DNA of 64,000 bases, taken from contig NW_008705573.1 in NCBI RefSeq assembly GCF_000186865.1, positions 268,685 to 332,684 of the forward strand. Direction: 5' to 3'. Every line of letters starts with the position of its first letter. Position 1 is the stretch's first letter. The notes under the pieces were generated by a model that was not told the origin of the DNA, searched no databases, and worked only from the letters and a program-made list of their open reading frames with translations. The position numbers and the translations under genes were made by a program. Shown here piece by piece: positions 55,318 through 64,000 of this stretch. This DNA is from Aureococcus anophagefferens (Eukaryota; Sar; Pelagophyceae; Pelagomonadales; Pelagomonadaceae).

Positions 55318-57921
55318 TTACGTCCGCGGCGGCGTCGGCGGCTCCTCCGCCATGCGCCGGATGTGGGGCGCGACGAGGTCGCCCGCGAGGAGCGCGGCCT
55401 GGACCTCCGGCGCCGCCTTGGAGAAGCCGCCGACGGTCTCGCCCGTGGCCCAGTCGACGAAGGGCTCCGCGAGGGCCCACTCCGTCGTGCGGTAGTCGAA
55501 GGAGAGCGCGTCGCCCGCCGCGAGGTCCGCGACGGCGACGACGTCGATCGTTTCGGCGCCGACGCGGACGCCGCAGTTCGGCGTCGAGGAATGGTTGAGC
55601 TTGAGCGCCTTGGCCGAGAAGCGGACGTGCTCGGCCTCGCCGACCTGGAGCGTGTCCCAGGCCGGCTCGGACCGCAGGGACCGCGGCGACCGCTTCACGG
55701 ACACGACGACGGCGCCGGCGGCGACTTTCTCGCGCGCGACGACCTGTTCGACGCGGTCGCCGGACGACGCGGCGGACGACACGGCGGCGTCGATCTTCCA
55801 GGTCTCGTCGCCGTTGAGGCGATCGTCGAGGAAGCGGGCGCACTCCGCGAAGAAGTCCGCCGTCGTCCGCGGCGTGTCCAACGCGTGGTCGTCGTCCGGG
55901 TAGACGAGCATCTCCGCGTCCTTGCCCCTCCGCTTGAGCGCGCGGTAGTAGTCGATGGCCTGGGACGGCGGCACGCGCCGGTCCCGCATGCCCACGGCCA
56001 GGAGGATCGAGCCCGCGACGTCGTCGATTTTGGACGCGGGGCTCGCCGCGAAGAGCCTCGCGAGCGTCGCCGGCGTCGCGGGCGTCTCGACCTCCACCCC
56101 CACCTCGACGGCGCACCAGTCGGGGATGTCCGTGACGCCGACCATGGCCGCGACGTTCGTCACGGGGTTCCGCAGGCACGCGCACGTGTACAGATCCGGG
56201 CGCTTCGCCATGAGCCACGCGCCGAGGAAGCCGCCGTGGGACCCGCCGACGACGGCGACGGCGCCCCGGTCGAGGCTCGGGTTCTTCTCGAGCTCCGCCT
56301 CGGTCGCCGCGACGACGTCGCGCACGTCGAGGTCGCCGACGTTGCCGGGCAGCGCGTTCAGCGCGGCGGCGCCGAAGCCCGTGGACCCGCGGTAGTTCGG
56401 CGAGAGCACCGCGTAGCCGCGCGACGCGAGGAACGCCTGAGCCGCGCCGTAGGCGAGCGGCGTGCACGAGTGGGGGCCGCCGTGGACGTAGACGACGAGC
56501 GGCCGCGGCTCCGGCGTGGACTCGTCCCAGAGCAAGTTCGCCTCGAAGTTCTCCGGGAAGCGCCGCGCGGCGCAGCGGAGCGACGCGGGCGCCGAGTCGA
56601 AGGCGGCCTTGCCGTGGACGACGCCCATGGGCGGCAGCGGCAGGCGGCTCGCGACGGCGCCGGTCTTCGCGTCGACGGCGAGGAGCGCGCCGGCGGCGTC
56701 GTCGGGCGCCGACGTCGCGACGACGGCGTAGGCGCCGGCGACGCAGAGGAGCTTGTGCGACCGCTTGAGGACGTCGTCGCCGAGGGGGCTGATCTTGCCC
56801 GTCTTCGCGTCGACCTTGAGGCAGCAGGGCGCGCTCCGCCACAGCGAGTTCAGCACGAGCGTCGCGTCGTCGACCCAGCAGTCGCGCGGGAGCGTCGCCG
56901 CGCCCCAGATGCCCGGGAAGACGTGGAGGTCCGCGCCGCCCGCGGCGACGGGCACGACGTCGTCCTTTTCGCCGCGGATGCGAAGCGCGACGGGCCCGTC
57001 GTGCGTTTTAAAGTCGCCGCCGAGGTAGCAGAACGTCGACCCGTCGGGCCTCCAGCGCGGCGACCGCGCGAGGGGCTCGCTCGTCTGCGCCTCCGCCGCC
57101 CAGGCGCCGCCGGACCGCGCGAAGATCGACGACGGCCGGTTGAAGCAGTAGACGAGCCCGAGCTTCGCGGAGTCCTCCTTCCACGCGACCGTGAGCAGCT
57201 CGCGGGGCTTCGACGGGTGGAAGGTCGGCTGGCCCTCGCAGGCGTATCCCGGCGGCGGCGCCAGCGCCGCGAGCGCGCCGTCGTCCGTTTGGAGGTCGAC
57301 GATGAACACGGTCGGTCGCGACACGCCGACGTACTTCTCGCCGAGCTCCTCGCGGTAGGCGAACGCCCCGGCGAAGGCCTCGGCCTTGAGCGCCACGGCG
57401 CCGTCGGCGACGAAGGCCACGAGGCTCTCGTCCGCGTTCCAGGAGACGCCGCCGACCATGGCGTCGCCGCACAGGAGCTTGCCGACGGCCGTTTCGTCCA
57501 ACGGCAGGCGCTGCACGAGCACGCTCTCCTCGTAGATCTCCAAAGCGCCGCCGGCGTCGCGCGTGCGGAAGACGGCGGTCTTGCCGCTCGGGGACCGGGC
57601 CTCGCACACGACGTCGCCGGGCAGCTCCGAGCGGAGGCGCGACGCGCGCGACAGAACGCCCGCCGCGTCGACCGCGTAGTGCAGCTTCGCTTTGGTGAAC
57701 TTGTTGCCGTCGACGTCGGGCTGGGACAGCGTAACGTCGACGTCGGCGCCGCCGCCGCTCCGGAGCGTCGCGGCGCCGGCCTCGACGCCCGACGCCTGGC
57801 CCACGGCGCGGCTAAAGGCCTGGCCCAAAGCTTGCGTGCTCGCCATCCTCGACGAACCCAGCGCGTTGCAGCTCCGCAGCGACGACGCGAGGACGAAGGT
57901 CGACGAGAGGATGCGGCGCAT
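55318..57921 (-). CDS. Acylaminoacyl-peptidase fused to a SET-like tail, 867 aa
   Basis: Residues about 40-700 form an acylaminoacyl-peptidase (APEH, S9C): a beta propeller (FCYLGGDFKTHDGPVALRI, VSWNADESLVAFV) and a hydrolase domain with VYVHGGPHSC, NYRGSTGFG, nucleophile Ser in GGSHGGFLGAW (561), Asp in GMRDRRVP (647) and His in DDDHALD (679). APEH removes N-acetylated residues from peptides. From about 720 the sequence changes to a SET-type pattern: LNHSSTPNCGVRV (776), GDALSFDYRTTEWALAEPF and a short tail. This matches the end of small bacterial or algal SET proteins, but the N-terminal SET motifs and post-SET cysteines are not clear. Start: ATG 57919-57921; an ATG at 57846 is an alternative. 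Its stop is 1 bp from the ankyrin stop. Confidence 0.85.
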   Translation of the reverse strand: MRRILSSTFVLASSLRSCNALGSSRMASTQALGQAFSRAVGQASGVEAGAATLRSGGGADVDVTLSQPDVDGNKFTKAKLHYAVDAAGVLSRASRLRSELPGDVVCEARSPSGKTAVFRTRDAGGALEIYEESVLVQRLPLDETAVGKLLCGDAMVGGVSWNADESLVAFVADGAVALKAEAFAGAFAYREELGEKYVGVSRPTVFIVDLQTDDGALAALAPPPGYACEGQPTFHPSKPRELLTVAWKEDSAKLGLVYCFNRPSSIFARSGGAWAAEAQTSEPLARSPRWRPDGSTFCYLGGDFKTHDGPVALRIRGEKDDVVPVAAGGADLHVFPGIWGAATLPRDCWVDDATLVLNSLWRSAPCCLKVDAKTGKISPLGDDVLKRSHKLLCVAGAYAVVATSAPDDAAGALLAVDAKTGAVASRLPLPPMGVVHGKAAFDSAPASLRCAARRFPENFEANLLWDESTPEPRPLVVYVHGGPHSCTPLAYGAAQAFLASRGYAVLSPNYRGSTGFGAAALNALPGNVGDLDVRDVVAATEAELEKNPSLDRGAVAVVGGSHGGFLGAWLMAKRPDLYTCACLRNPVTNVAAMVGVTDIPDWCAVEVGVEVETPATPATLARLFAASPASKIDDVAGSILLAVGMRDRRVPPSQAIDYYRALKRRGKDAEMLVYPDDDHALDTPRTTADFFAECARFLDDRLNGDETWKIDAAVSSAASSGDRVEQVVAREKVAAGAVVVSVKRSPRSLRSEPAWDTLQVGEAEHVRFSAKALKLNHSSTPNCGVRVGAETIDVVAVADLAAGDALSFDYRTTEWALAEPFVDWATGETVGGFSKAAPEVQAALLAGDLVAPHIRRMAEEPPTPPRT

Positions 57922-58215
57922 GCACAGGGCAAGTTGGCAGCGCAGCGAGCACCGCAGCGACAGCACGCGAGACGGCTGCAGCAGAGCGTCACCGCTGTGG
58001 CAACGAGCCAACGATTCCCTTTGCGAGAGTCCGTCGCCGACCGTGCTCGATCGATTATGGCGCGCTGTAGCTGTGTTTTGACCGGAACGGGCGTCAGTGG
58101 CGTGCTAACTCTCAGTCAGCCGTCGGAGGACCAGCCGACCGCGCGCTGCCGGCGCCGCAAGCGCCATCGCTTTCGAGAGCAGAGCACCGCTTCGGCGAGA
58201 GAGGCTGTTTTTGCC

Positions 58216-58713
58216 ATGGGCGGCGGCGGCGCGCGGCGCGGAGCGCGCGCGCCGCCGCTGGCCGCGCCGCGGACCGCCGCATCGCACGACGCTTAACGTC
58301 GCGCCGCGCCGTCGACGACCGCTCCTCGCCCGCAGGTCATCGAGGGCAGCATCACCGGCCTCGCCCCGGGCCAGCACGGCATCCACGTGCACATCTTCGG
58401 CGACTTCAGCCAGGGCCTCACGTCCGCCGGCGGCATCTTCAACCCCTTCGGCAAGAACCACGGCGCGCCGGACGCCGACGAGCGCATGACGGGCGACCTC
58501 GGCAACCTCGAGGTCAAGGAGGACGGGTCCTGCGCGGTCTACATCGAGGACCACCTCGTCAAGCTCATCGGCCCCCACTCCATCATCGGCCGCTCCATCG
58601 TCGTCTTCGGCGGCGAGGACGACCTCGGCCGCGGCGGCCACGAGCTGAGCCTGACCACGGGCAACCCGGGGCCCCGCGTCGCCGGCGGCGTCGTCGGCAT
58701 CGCGCCGTCCTAG
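58216..58713 (+). CDS. CuZn-SOD-like protein lacking metal ligands
   Basis: The main exon (58336-58713) matches copper/zinc superoxide dismutase from the third strand on: [50 protein letters not shown] and [14 protein letters not shown]. Of the seven ligands only the HVH pair, one His (KNHGAP) and the Asp (GDLGN) remain. His63 is Ile (IFNP), His80 is Met (RMTGD), His120 is Phe (VVFGG), and Cys57 and Cys146 are Leu and Gly. It should not bind a working metal site. The proposed first exon (58216-58230, MGGGG) joined by a GC-AG intron is uncertain, and the N-terminal strands appear missing. Possible roles: scaffold, chaperone-like binding or a decaying gene. Confidence 0.7.
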
Positions 58714-59019
58714 GGCGGCGCGCCGTCCGCGGGCGCGTCGAGGCGCCCGCGATGTCACCCACGCCCCCTTCCGCACCGCATCCTCCCAACCCGGCGCGTC
58801 TAACTCCGGCTAGCGCGTCGCTGGATCTCGTGGCTTTTTGGCCGCGCGCGCCGCGGTGTTTCCCGTGCTTGTGGAGGGAGACGCGCCATTGCCCCACGCA
58901 CACGAAGCGCAACTGGCCGGGCTGCCTCGTGGGGTCCTGGGAGCCTGTGGGACGCGTCAGTAGCCGTCAGTGACCGCATGTTGCCTGTGCAAGTGAAGGA
59001 GAGAAACTCACCACACACG

Positions 59020-60980
59020 ATGGTACGTCGACGCGCTCGCCGCGCGCCGTCAGCGGTCGCGCTCCCGCCGCGCGCGCCGCGCGCCGCGCTCCTCCTGCTC
59101 GCCTGCGCGAGTGCGTTCCACGCGCCGCGGCGCGCGCCGCGGCGCGCCGTCGCGTTGCGGAGCGAGAAGAGCGAGCGCCGGTGGCCCTTCGCGTTCCCCA
59201 ACGCGAGCGACGCCGCGGAGGGCGCGCGCGACGCCCTGGCCTCGACGCGCAACGCCTTCGACGAGGTCCGCGCGCGCGGCGACCGCGGCGCCGACGGTAT
59301 CGCGGACCTCGCGGAGGCCGTCGTCGCCGCGGCGGGCCAGCCCGGCGACCTGAGCGCGTTGATCGGCGACCTGCCCGGCGTCCGCGAGCTGCGGCGCCAG
59401 CTGCCCGACCTGGCGAGGCCGCCGCCGGACGCGTCGGCCAACGACACCGCCGCGGACGCGTCCGAGGTCGTCGCGTATCTGTCGCGGCTCGCGGAGCAGG
59501 CGCTGTCGGGCGCGGCGGAGACGAACCCGCTCGAGTTCGCGCGCGACATGTTCAGCGTCGCCGCGGGCGCCGCCGCGGGCTTCGCGAGCGAGGAGTCCGA
59601 GGCGCGGGCGAACCAGACGGAGATCCGGGCGCTCGCGAACGCGCTCCTGAGGGACGGCTACTTCGACGAGTCGACGGGCGTCTCGTCGCTGTTCCCCGCG
59701 TCCGCGGGCGTCGCGCGCGTCGACACGACGACGGCCTGGTTCGACCGGGCGACCTTCGCGTCGGAGCTCGCCTCCGCGGCCTACGCGAACGACGGCGCGC
59801 GGGCGGCGTTCCGGGCGTTGGGCGTTTCGAAAGTGGCCTCCGGAGTCACCTGCGACGTCGCCTGGCACGTCTACGACGCGGCGCGCGACGGCCGCGTCGA
59901 ACGGCACGTCGTCATCCGCGGCTTCGACGCGTCGGACGAGTCGGGCGACAACTTCGAGCTCGTGCGGCGCATCGTCTGCGCGCGGGAGCGGAGGATCCCG
60001 GCGTCGCCCGACGCGCTCCCGCGGGACTGGGCGGCGTACGAGGCCGCCGAGGACGTCGCGGGCCCCGCGCTCGACGGCGTCGTCGCCCACGCGGGGTTCC
60101 TGTTCATGGCGGAGCGGCTCCTGGACGACCTCGCGCCGTTGTTGGACGTCGCGGAGGGCCACCGGTTGGTCCTCGCGGGCCACTCCATCGGCGGCGCGTT
60201 GGCGACGCTCCTGACCGTGCTGCTGGCGAAGCGCGACGACGACCGCTTCCTCTTCGACGGCGGGAATCTCGAGGCGTTCACCTTCGCGGCGCTGCCGTGC
60301 CTGCGCGTCGTCGACGGCGAGAAGGTTTGGTCGTCCTGCGGCGCACGGTGTCGTCGCCGGAGACGTCCTTCAAGCTCTTCCGCGGCGAACCGGCCGAGGC
60401 GAAGACGACGCTGGGCGCGCTGGGCCTGCGCGACGCGCTCGTGTCCGCGTTCGTGCAGCCGTGGGATCCGCTGGTGCGCTGGTACAGCGACGGCGACCCC
60501 TGCTACCCGCTCATCGCCGACATGGGCGACGACGGCGTGACGATCCTGCCGGGCGGGCCCGCGCGCGTGCTCCGGCCGCTCGCGCGCGCCGTCTTCCGCC
60601 AGGCCGACGAGTGGCCGCGGTTCCGGTCCGTCTACGTCGCCGAGGCGAACGCGTCCTTCGCGCCCACGGGCGACCAGTACCTCATCATGCCCGACGAGAC
60701 GCGCTACCTCGCGGACCGCATCTTCTCGCTCATCGTCGACGTGCCGGAGCCCGCAGCGCTCCTCCGCGTCGCGCCGGGCAACTTGGCCGCCGCGCTCGAG
60801 CAGGCGTTCCCGCTGGAGGAGTTCTCCATCTCCCTCGTGCCCGCGGCCCTGCGGTCCTTCGTGCACCACTTCCACCCGGCCTACTCCGGGCCCCTGCGCG
60901 CGCTGCGGGACCGCGGCGCGGAGCCGCGGGACGCCGCGCCGACGGCCGCGGCCGCGCTGCACCCCGCGGGCTCGACCTAA
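59020..60980 (+). CDS. Plastid-type class 3 lipase (PLIP-like), frame break
   Basis: The leader (AALLLLACASAFHAPRRAP) has a signal peptide and the AFHAP motif for complex-plastid import. The catalytic region shows GHSIGGALATLL with the nucleophile Ser, preceded by VVIRGFDASDE and followed by FVQPWDPLVRWYSDGDPCYPLI, a motif of plant plastid lipases of the PLIP group that act on galactolipids or phosphatidylglycerol. Asp in WDPLV and a later His may complete the triad. The frame changes once, at about 60315-60335 between LRVVDG and LVVLRRTVSS, so one base is missing (or extra two). No splice sites fit. This is likely a sequencing error. Another in-frame Met is at 58978. Confidence 0.78.
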
Positions 60981-60994
60981 CTTCCCTTTTGTGT

Positions 60995-62200
60995 TTAGCA
61001 GGTGTCGATGGCGTCCTTCTGGGCGAGGTAGAGCGCCGCGGACGCGGCGAGGTAGCCCAGGCCGACGAACGCGACGCGGTCGACGTAGCGCCGCCCGAGA
61101 AGGCACGTCGCCGTGTTCATGAGCGCCGTCAGGGGGAAGGACAGGGCGACGAGGTTGAACGCGAGGTCGAGGTCGTCGCCGGGCCGCCACGTCCGCGCCA
61201 GCGCGCCGTAGCCGACGACGGACACCGCCGCCTGGGAGCTCAGCACGCACGCGAGGCGCGTCTCCGGCGACGCCGCCGTCAAAAACGCGCGGAGGAACCC
61301 CGCGGCGCCGAGCGCGACGAAGCCGTGGCGCGCGAGGAGCAGCGCCAGGGACAGCGCCGGCGCCGCGCCGGTGACTTCGCACTTGAGGCCGATGAGGAGG
61401 AAGAGCACGGGCGTGTTGGCGGCGGCGAGCGACGCGACGGCTTTCCCGAAGAAGCCCAGCGAACTCGTCGGCGTCCCGAGGACGGCCAACAGGAGGCCGC
61501 CGAGGATGCCCGCGTTGAAGGGGTCCGCGAGTATCTTGCGCACGCTGGGCTTCCCGACCGCCGCCGCGGCCGCGCCCTTGTCGCCCCGGAGCTCGGCGAC
61601 CTTCGGGAGGCCGAGCAGCACGTAGGCCTTGTTGGGCATGTCGGCGAGCGCCGCCAGGCCGACGTGCGCCGGCGACGCGAACTCGCGCACGAACGCGAAG
61701 ACCGACGACGCCGGCGCGCAGGTCCCGAGCTGCAGCGCGGCTGCGCGGCGCATCGCGCGCCGCCGCGCGTCGCCGGCGTCCGCGCGGACGACGAGCCGCG
61801 CGGCGGCGGCGCCGGCGGCGATCTGCACCGCGACGAGCGCCGCGCCCGCGGCGACGACGGCGCCCAGGTCGCGGCCGAACGATAGAGCGCTCAGCGAGCT
61901 GAGGATGACGCAGGGCACGAGCGCTTTGAGGAGGAGCCCGGTGATGGCCGCCGGGTCGAGCGTGCCGCGCAGCGACGCGCCGAGCGACGCGATGGTGCCC
62001 AGCTCCAAGATCTTCTGCACGCCCGTGGAGCCCAGCGTCGACGCCACGCCGGCGACGCTGAGGCCGCCGCGCAGGCGCAGCGTCGCGAGCCTGCGGTCCG
62101 GTCGCCGGAGCGCGACGCGTCGCCGGTGCTGCGTCGCCGGCGACCACGCCGCCGTCGCCGACGCGGCGCACAGCGCGAGGAGGAGAGTCATGCGCGCCAT
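60995..62200 (-). CDS. AEC-like (auxin efflux carrier fold) permease, 401 aa
   Basis: The N-terminus has a signal segment (MTLLLALCAASATAAW) then an Arg-rich plastid-like leader ending RLRGG. About ten hydrophobic segments follow from residue 70, with LLLKALVPCVILSSL, LADMPNKAYVLLGLP, PFNAGILGGLLLAVLG, TPVLFLLIGLKCEV and LVALSFPLTALMN. The AGILGG and TPVLFLLIG motifs are characteristic of AEC/BART-type transporters. The natural substrate is not known. Single exon, ATG at 62198-62200. Tail-to-tail with the lipase, 14 bp apart. Confidence 0.72.
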   Translation of the reverse strand: MARMTLLLALCAASATAAWSPATQHRRRVALRRPDRRLATLRLRGGLSVAGVASTLGSTGVQKILELGTIASLGASLRGTLDPAAITGLLLKALVPCVILSSLSALSFGRDLGAVVAAGAALVAVQIAAGAAAARLVVRADAGDARRRAMRRAAALQLGTCAPASSVFAFVREFASPAHVGLAALADMPNKAYVLLGLPKVAELRGDKGAAAAAVGKPSVRKILADPFNAGILGGLLLAVLGTPTSSLGFFGKAVASLAAANTPVLFLLIGLKCEVTGAAPALSLALLLARHGFVALGAAGFLRAFLTAASPETRLACVLSSQAAVSVVGYGALARTWRPGDDLDLAFNLVALSFPLTALMNTATCLLGRRYVDRVAFVGLGYLAASAALYLAQKDAIDTC

Positions 62201-62400
62201 GAGACGCCGTCAAGCTGCAAAAGCGACGAGGCTAGCACAAGACCATAAGAGCTCAAACCAGAGCACTACAACTTCAAGCACAGGCTCAACAAGGGAGGGC
62301 ATCAGTCAGCGCGCGTCCCCAAAATGGTCAACATGCAGTACAAAAGTGAATTTTCGGAACAGGGGGAGGGGCGGGGAGCAGGAGGGGCGGGCGCGCGGGC

Positions 62401-63699
62401 TCAGGCGAGGGCCCGCGACCGCGGCGTCCGCGGCGACGACACGCCGAGGCGCGCGAACCACGCGGCCGTCGCGGACGCCGTCGCGTTCGCCTTCACGGCC
62501 GGCGCGCGGAGCCGCGACCGGCTCGGCGGCGTCGGCGGCGGCGGCGCCTGCGCGTCGATGAGCTTGGCCAGGGCCGCCGTCGCGCCCGCGCCGGACGACG
62601 CTCCCGCGTCGCGCGCGCGGTCGAGCCACTTCCGCGCGGCGTCGCCGTCGGCCGCGACGCCGCGGCCCTGGGCGTAGATGGCCGCGAGGTTCACCTGCGG
62701 GCGGGGGCGCGGGTGAGGACGGGGGATGGCGCCGGCGCGCGCGGACCGCGGCGCGCGGACCGTCGCGCGAGTCGGGACGCCGCGGGCCACCATGGCCGTT
62801 CCGTCGCCCAGGTCCGCGGCCTTGGTGCACCAGGCGAGCGCCGCGACGTCGTCCTTGGCCATGCCGCGGCCGCGCGCGTAGAGGCACGCGAGGTCGAACA
62901 TGGCGCGCGCGACGCCGCCGCGCGCGGCCTGGCGGTAGTGGAAGGCGGCGAGCGTGTCGTCCTGGGCGACGCCGGAGCCCGCGGCGTGCATGATGCCGAG
63001 GTTGCAGGCCGCCTTCGCGTGGCCCTGCGCGGCGGCCGCGGAGAACCATTCGGCCGCGCGCGCGGGGTCCTTGTCGACGCCGCGGCCCTCGGCGAAGCGG
63101 ATGCCCAGCGAGAACTGGGCCTTGGCGGCGCCGCGGTGCGCCGCCGCGGCGAACCAGGCCGCCGCGAGGGCCTCGTCCTTGGCGACGCCGCGGCCCTCGT
63201 CGACGGCGATCGCGAGCGCGAACATGGCGCGGACGTGGCCCGCCTCCGCCGCGAGGCCGTAGAAGTGAGCCGCGCGCGCCTCGTCGACGACGCAGCCCCG
63301 GCCGAGCTCGTAGGCGAGGCCCAGCTTGTACTGCACGCGGACGACGTGGCGGCCCTCGGTCCGCGTCTCCAGCAATTTCTCGAGGCGGACGACGTTCTCC
63401 TCGTGGGACGCGCGGAGGGGCTCGCGGCAGGCCGGGCACTTGTCCCAGCCCAAGGCCCGGTACTTGGCGTCGCCCGCCGCGAGCGCCGCGCGGCGGCTCA
63501 GCTCCGGCTTGCAGTCGCAGCAGTAGAACGTGCCGCACGCGCTACACATGCCGCAGTCGAGGCCCCGGGCCCGGTCCTCGTGGTCGTCGGCGTTGCTCAG
63601 GCAGATGAGGCAGAGGTGCTCCTCGCCGTCGTCGGCCGCGGCGCAATTGGGCTTGATGCGCGCGGGGCGCCGCGACGACGACGACGCCGCCTCGGCCAT
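62401..63699 (-). CDS. RING-like and Sel1-repeat protein, 400 aa
   Basis: The N-terminal 100 residues hold a RING-like Cys cluster: CLICLSNADD, CGMCSACGTFYCCDC and KCPACREPL, suggesting E3 ubiquitin ligase activity. Then come six to seven Sel1 (TPR-like) units, such as KLGLAYELGRGCVVDEARAA, AMFALAIAVDEGRGVAKDEA and AACNLGIMHAAGSGVAQDD. A 96-nt GT-AG intron (62790-62695) lies in the last repeat and joins GTAM to VNLAAIYAQG. Its length is a multiple of three and it has no stop, so the unspliced frame stays open. Further in-frame ATGs at 63879 and 63945 could extend the N-terminus. Such proteins are common in this lineage. Confidence 0.82.
   Translation of the reverse strand: MAEAASSSSRRPARIKPNCAAADDGEEHLCLICLSNADDHEDRARGLDCGMCSACGTFYCCDCKPELSRRAALAAGDAKYRALGWDKCPACREPLRASHEENVVRLEKLLETRTEGRHVVRVQYKLGLAYELGRGCVVDEARAAHFYGLAAEAGHVRAMFALAIAVDEGRGVAKDEALAAAWFAAAAHRGAAKAQFSLGIRFAEGRGVDKDPARAAEWFSAAAAQGHAKAACNLGIMHAAGSGVAQDDTLAAFHYRQAARGGVARAMFDLACLYARGRGMAKDDVAALAWCTKAADLGDGTAMVARGVPTRATVRAPRSARAGAIPRPHPRPRPQVNLAAIYAQGRGVAADGDAARKWLDRARDAGASSGAGATAALAKLIDAQAPPPPTPPSRSRLRAPAVKANATASATAAWFARLGVSSPRTPRSRALA
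62695..62790 (-). other. Intron in Sel1 gene, 96 nt, no stop in frame
   Basis: GTGGCCCGCG opens and CCCGCAG closes it. Removal makes a perfect Sel1 unit; retention would insert a Pro/Arg-rich 32-residue segment. Confidence 0.8.
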
Positions 63700-63945
63700 G
63701 GCGCCGGCGTCCGCCTCGAACCGGCGCTGCGACGCGCGCGTCCGGCGCGCGCGGAGGAGGCGGGCGCGGCGCGTCGCGTCGCGCCCGATGGGACCCGGGC
63801 GGTCGTGTCCACTTCGCAGCGGAGGTGGACAGGTCGCCTTCGCAGTCGCCTTTGCTTGATTCTTGCCGCCACTCGTCATTGGGGCTGCTGATTGGCTGCG
63901 CAAACTTTCGAACACGTTGAATCGATGCTGAAGCGAGCGCAGCAT

Positions 63946-64000
63946 GGGAATCGAATTTGATTAGCTTTTGCTGCGTGCACGGTTCTGTTCTCGCAGCGCA
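63946..64000. other. Right edge, nothing seen
   Basis: The last 55 bases are upstream of the Sel1 gene and contain no recognised element. Confidence 0.4.

Noticed and set aside
58105..58776. Minus-strand 223-aa frame over the SOD-like gene
   Set aside because: It is a shadow of the SOD exon; the plus strand carries recognisable SOD motifs.

Overview
This window is nuclear DNA from a microbial eukaryote, most likely a pelagophyte alga of the Aureococcus anophagefferens type. The evidence is strong GC richness, almost no space between genes, and genes on both strands with few short introns. It also includes presequences ending in the stramenopile plastid signature (Phe at the cleavage site, as in AFQAP and AFHAP), eukaryotic markers (ARPC2, VTA1, CCDC81-like, MORN, SLC30A9, SLC35, SLC25) and introner elements, a transposon-made intron type known from Aureococcus and Micromonas. 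The species assignment is inference. A 50-base N gap at 23842-23891 shows this is a draft scaffold.

Layout. 1-880: no clear gene. 0.9-6 kb: ABCF ATPase, a small secreted protein, Hsp33, an AlkB-like dioxygenase. 6-8.5 kb: a degraded patch with a 497-bp MITE, a broken zinc-ribbon-like gene, a hairpin-rich retroposon-like repeat and a truncated E2 gene. 8.5-16.5 kb: a lumenal-type plastid protein, a P4H-like oxygenase, a secreted hydrolase-like gene carrying introner A, a CCDC81-like protein, a gene-poor 1.25 kb, and a DUF4239 membrane protein. 16.6-27.4 kb: GH28 polygalacturonase, a GH-like secreted protein, an F-box-like gene, a zinc transporter, a coiled-coil protein across the N gap, a beta-keto acid cleavage enzyme, a mitochondrial carrier and a nucleotide-sugar transporter. 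27.6-40.4 kb: two secreted poly-Asp proteins, ARPC2, a MORN protein, an S9 peptidase, a Cys-rich secreted protein, two tail-to-tail S10 carboxypeptidases, VTA1 and a small plastid-type protein. 40.7-47.4 kb: a PT-repeat/ShK-like extracellular protein, a sulfotransferase fusion, an LRR-like gene and a coiled-coil gene. 47.4-55.3 kb: two large proteins carrying introners B and C, and an ankyrin gene split by a different TIR element. 55.3-64 kb: acylaminoacyl-peptidase fused to a SET-like tail, a CuZn-SOD-like pseudoenzyme, a plastid-type lipase, an AEC-like permease and a RING/Sel1 protein.

Themes. Many products are secreted or extracellular (GH28, GH-like, two S10, PT/ShK-like, poly-Asp, Cys-rich), fitting an alga that uses organic polymers. 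Others are organellar (Hsp33, zinc transporter, carrier, BKACE, lipase, permease).

The most notable system is intron creation by transposition. Three 192-bp elements, each with matching inverted ends and 8-bp target duplications, form introns of exactly 200 nt. The target duplication supplies the 5' splice site, which is GC rather than GT in two of the three. GC-AG introns also occur in several ordinary genes here. A fourth, unrelated 332-bp element with a perfect 14-bp TIR and 8-bp TSD interrupts the ankyrin gene and may be spliced imperfectly.
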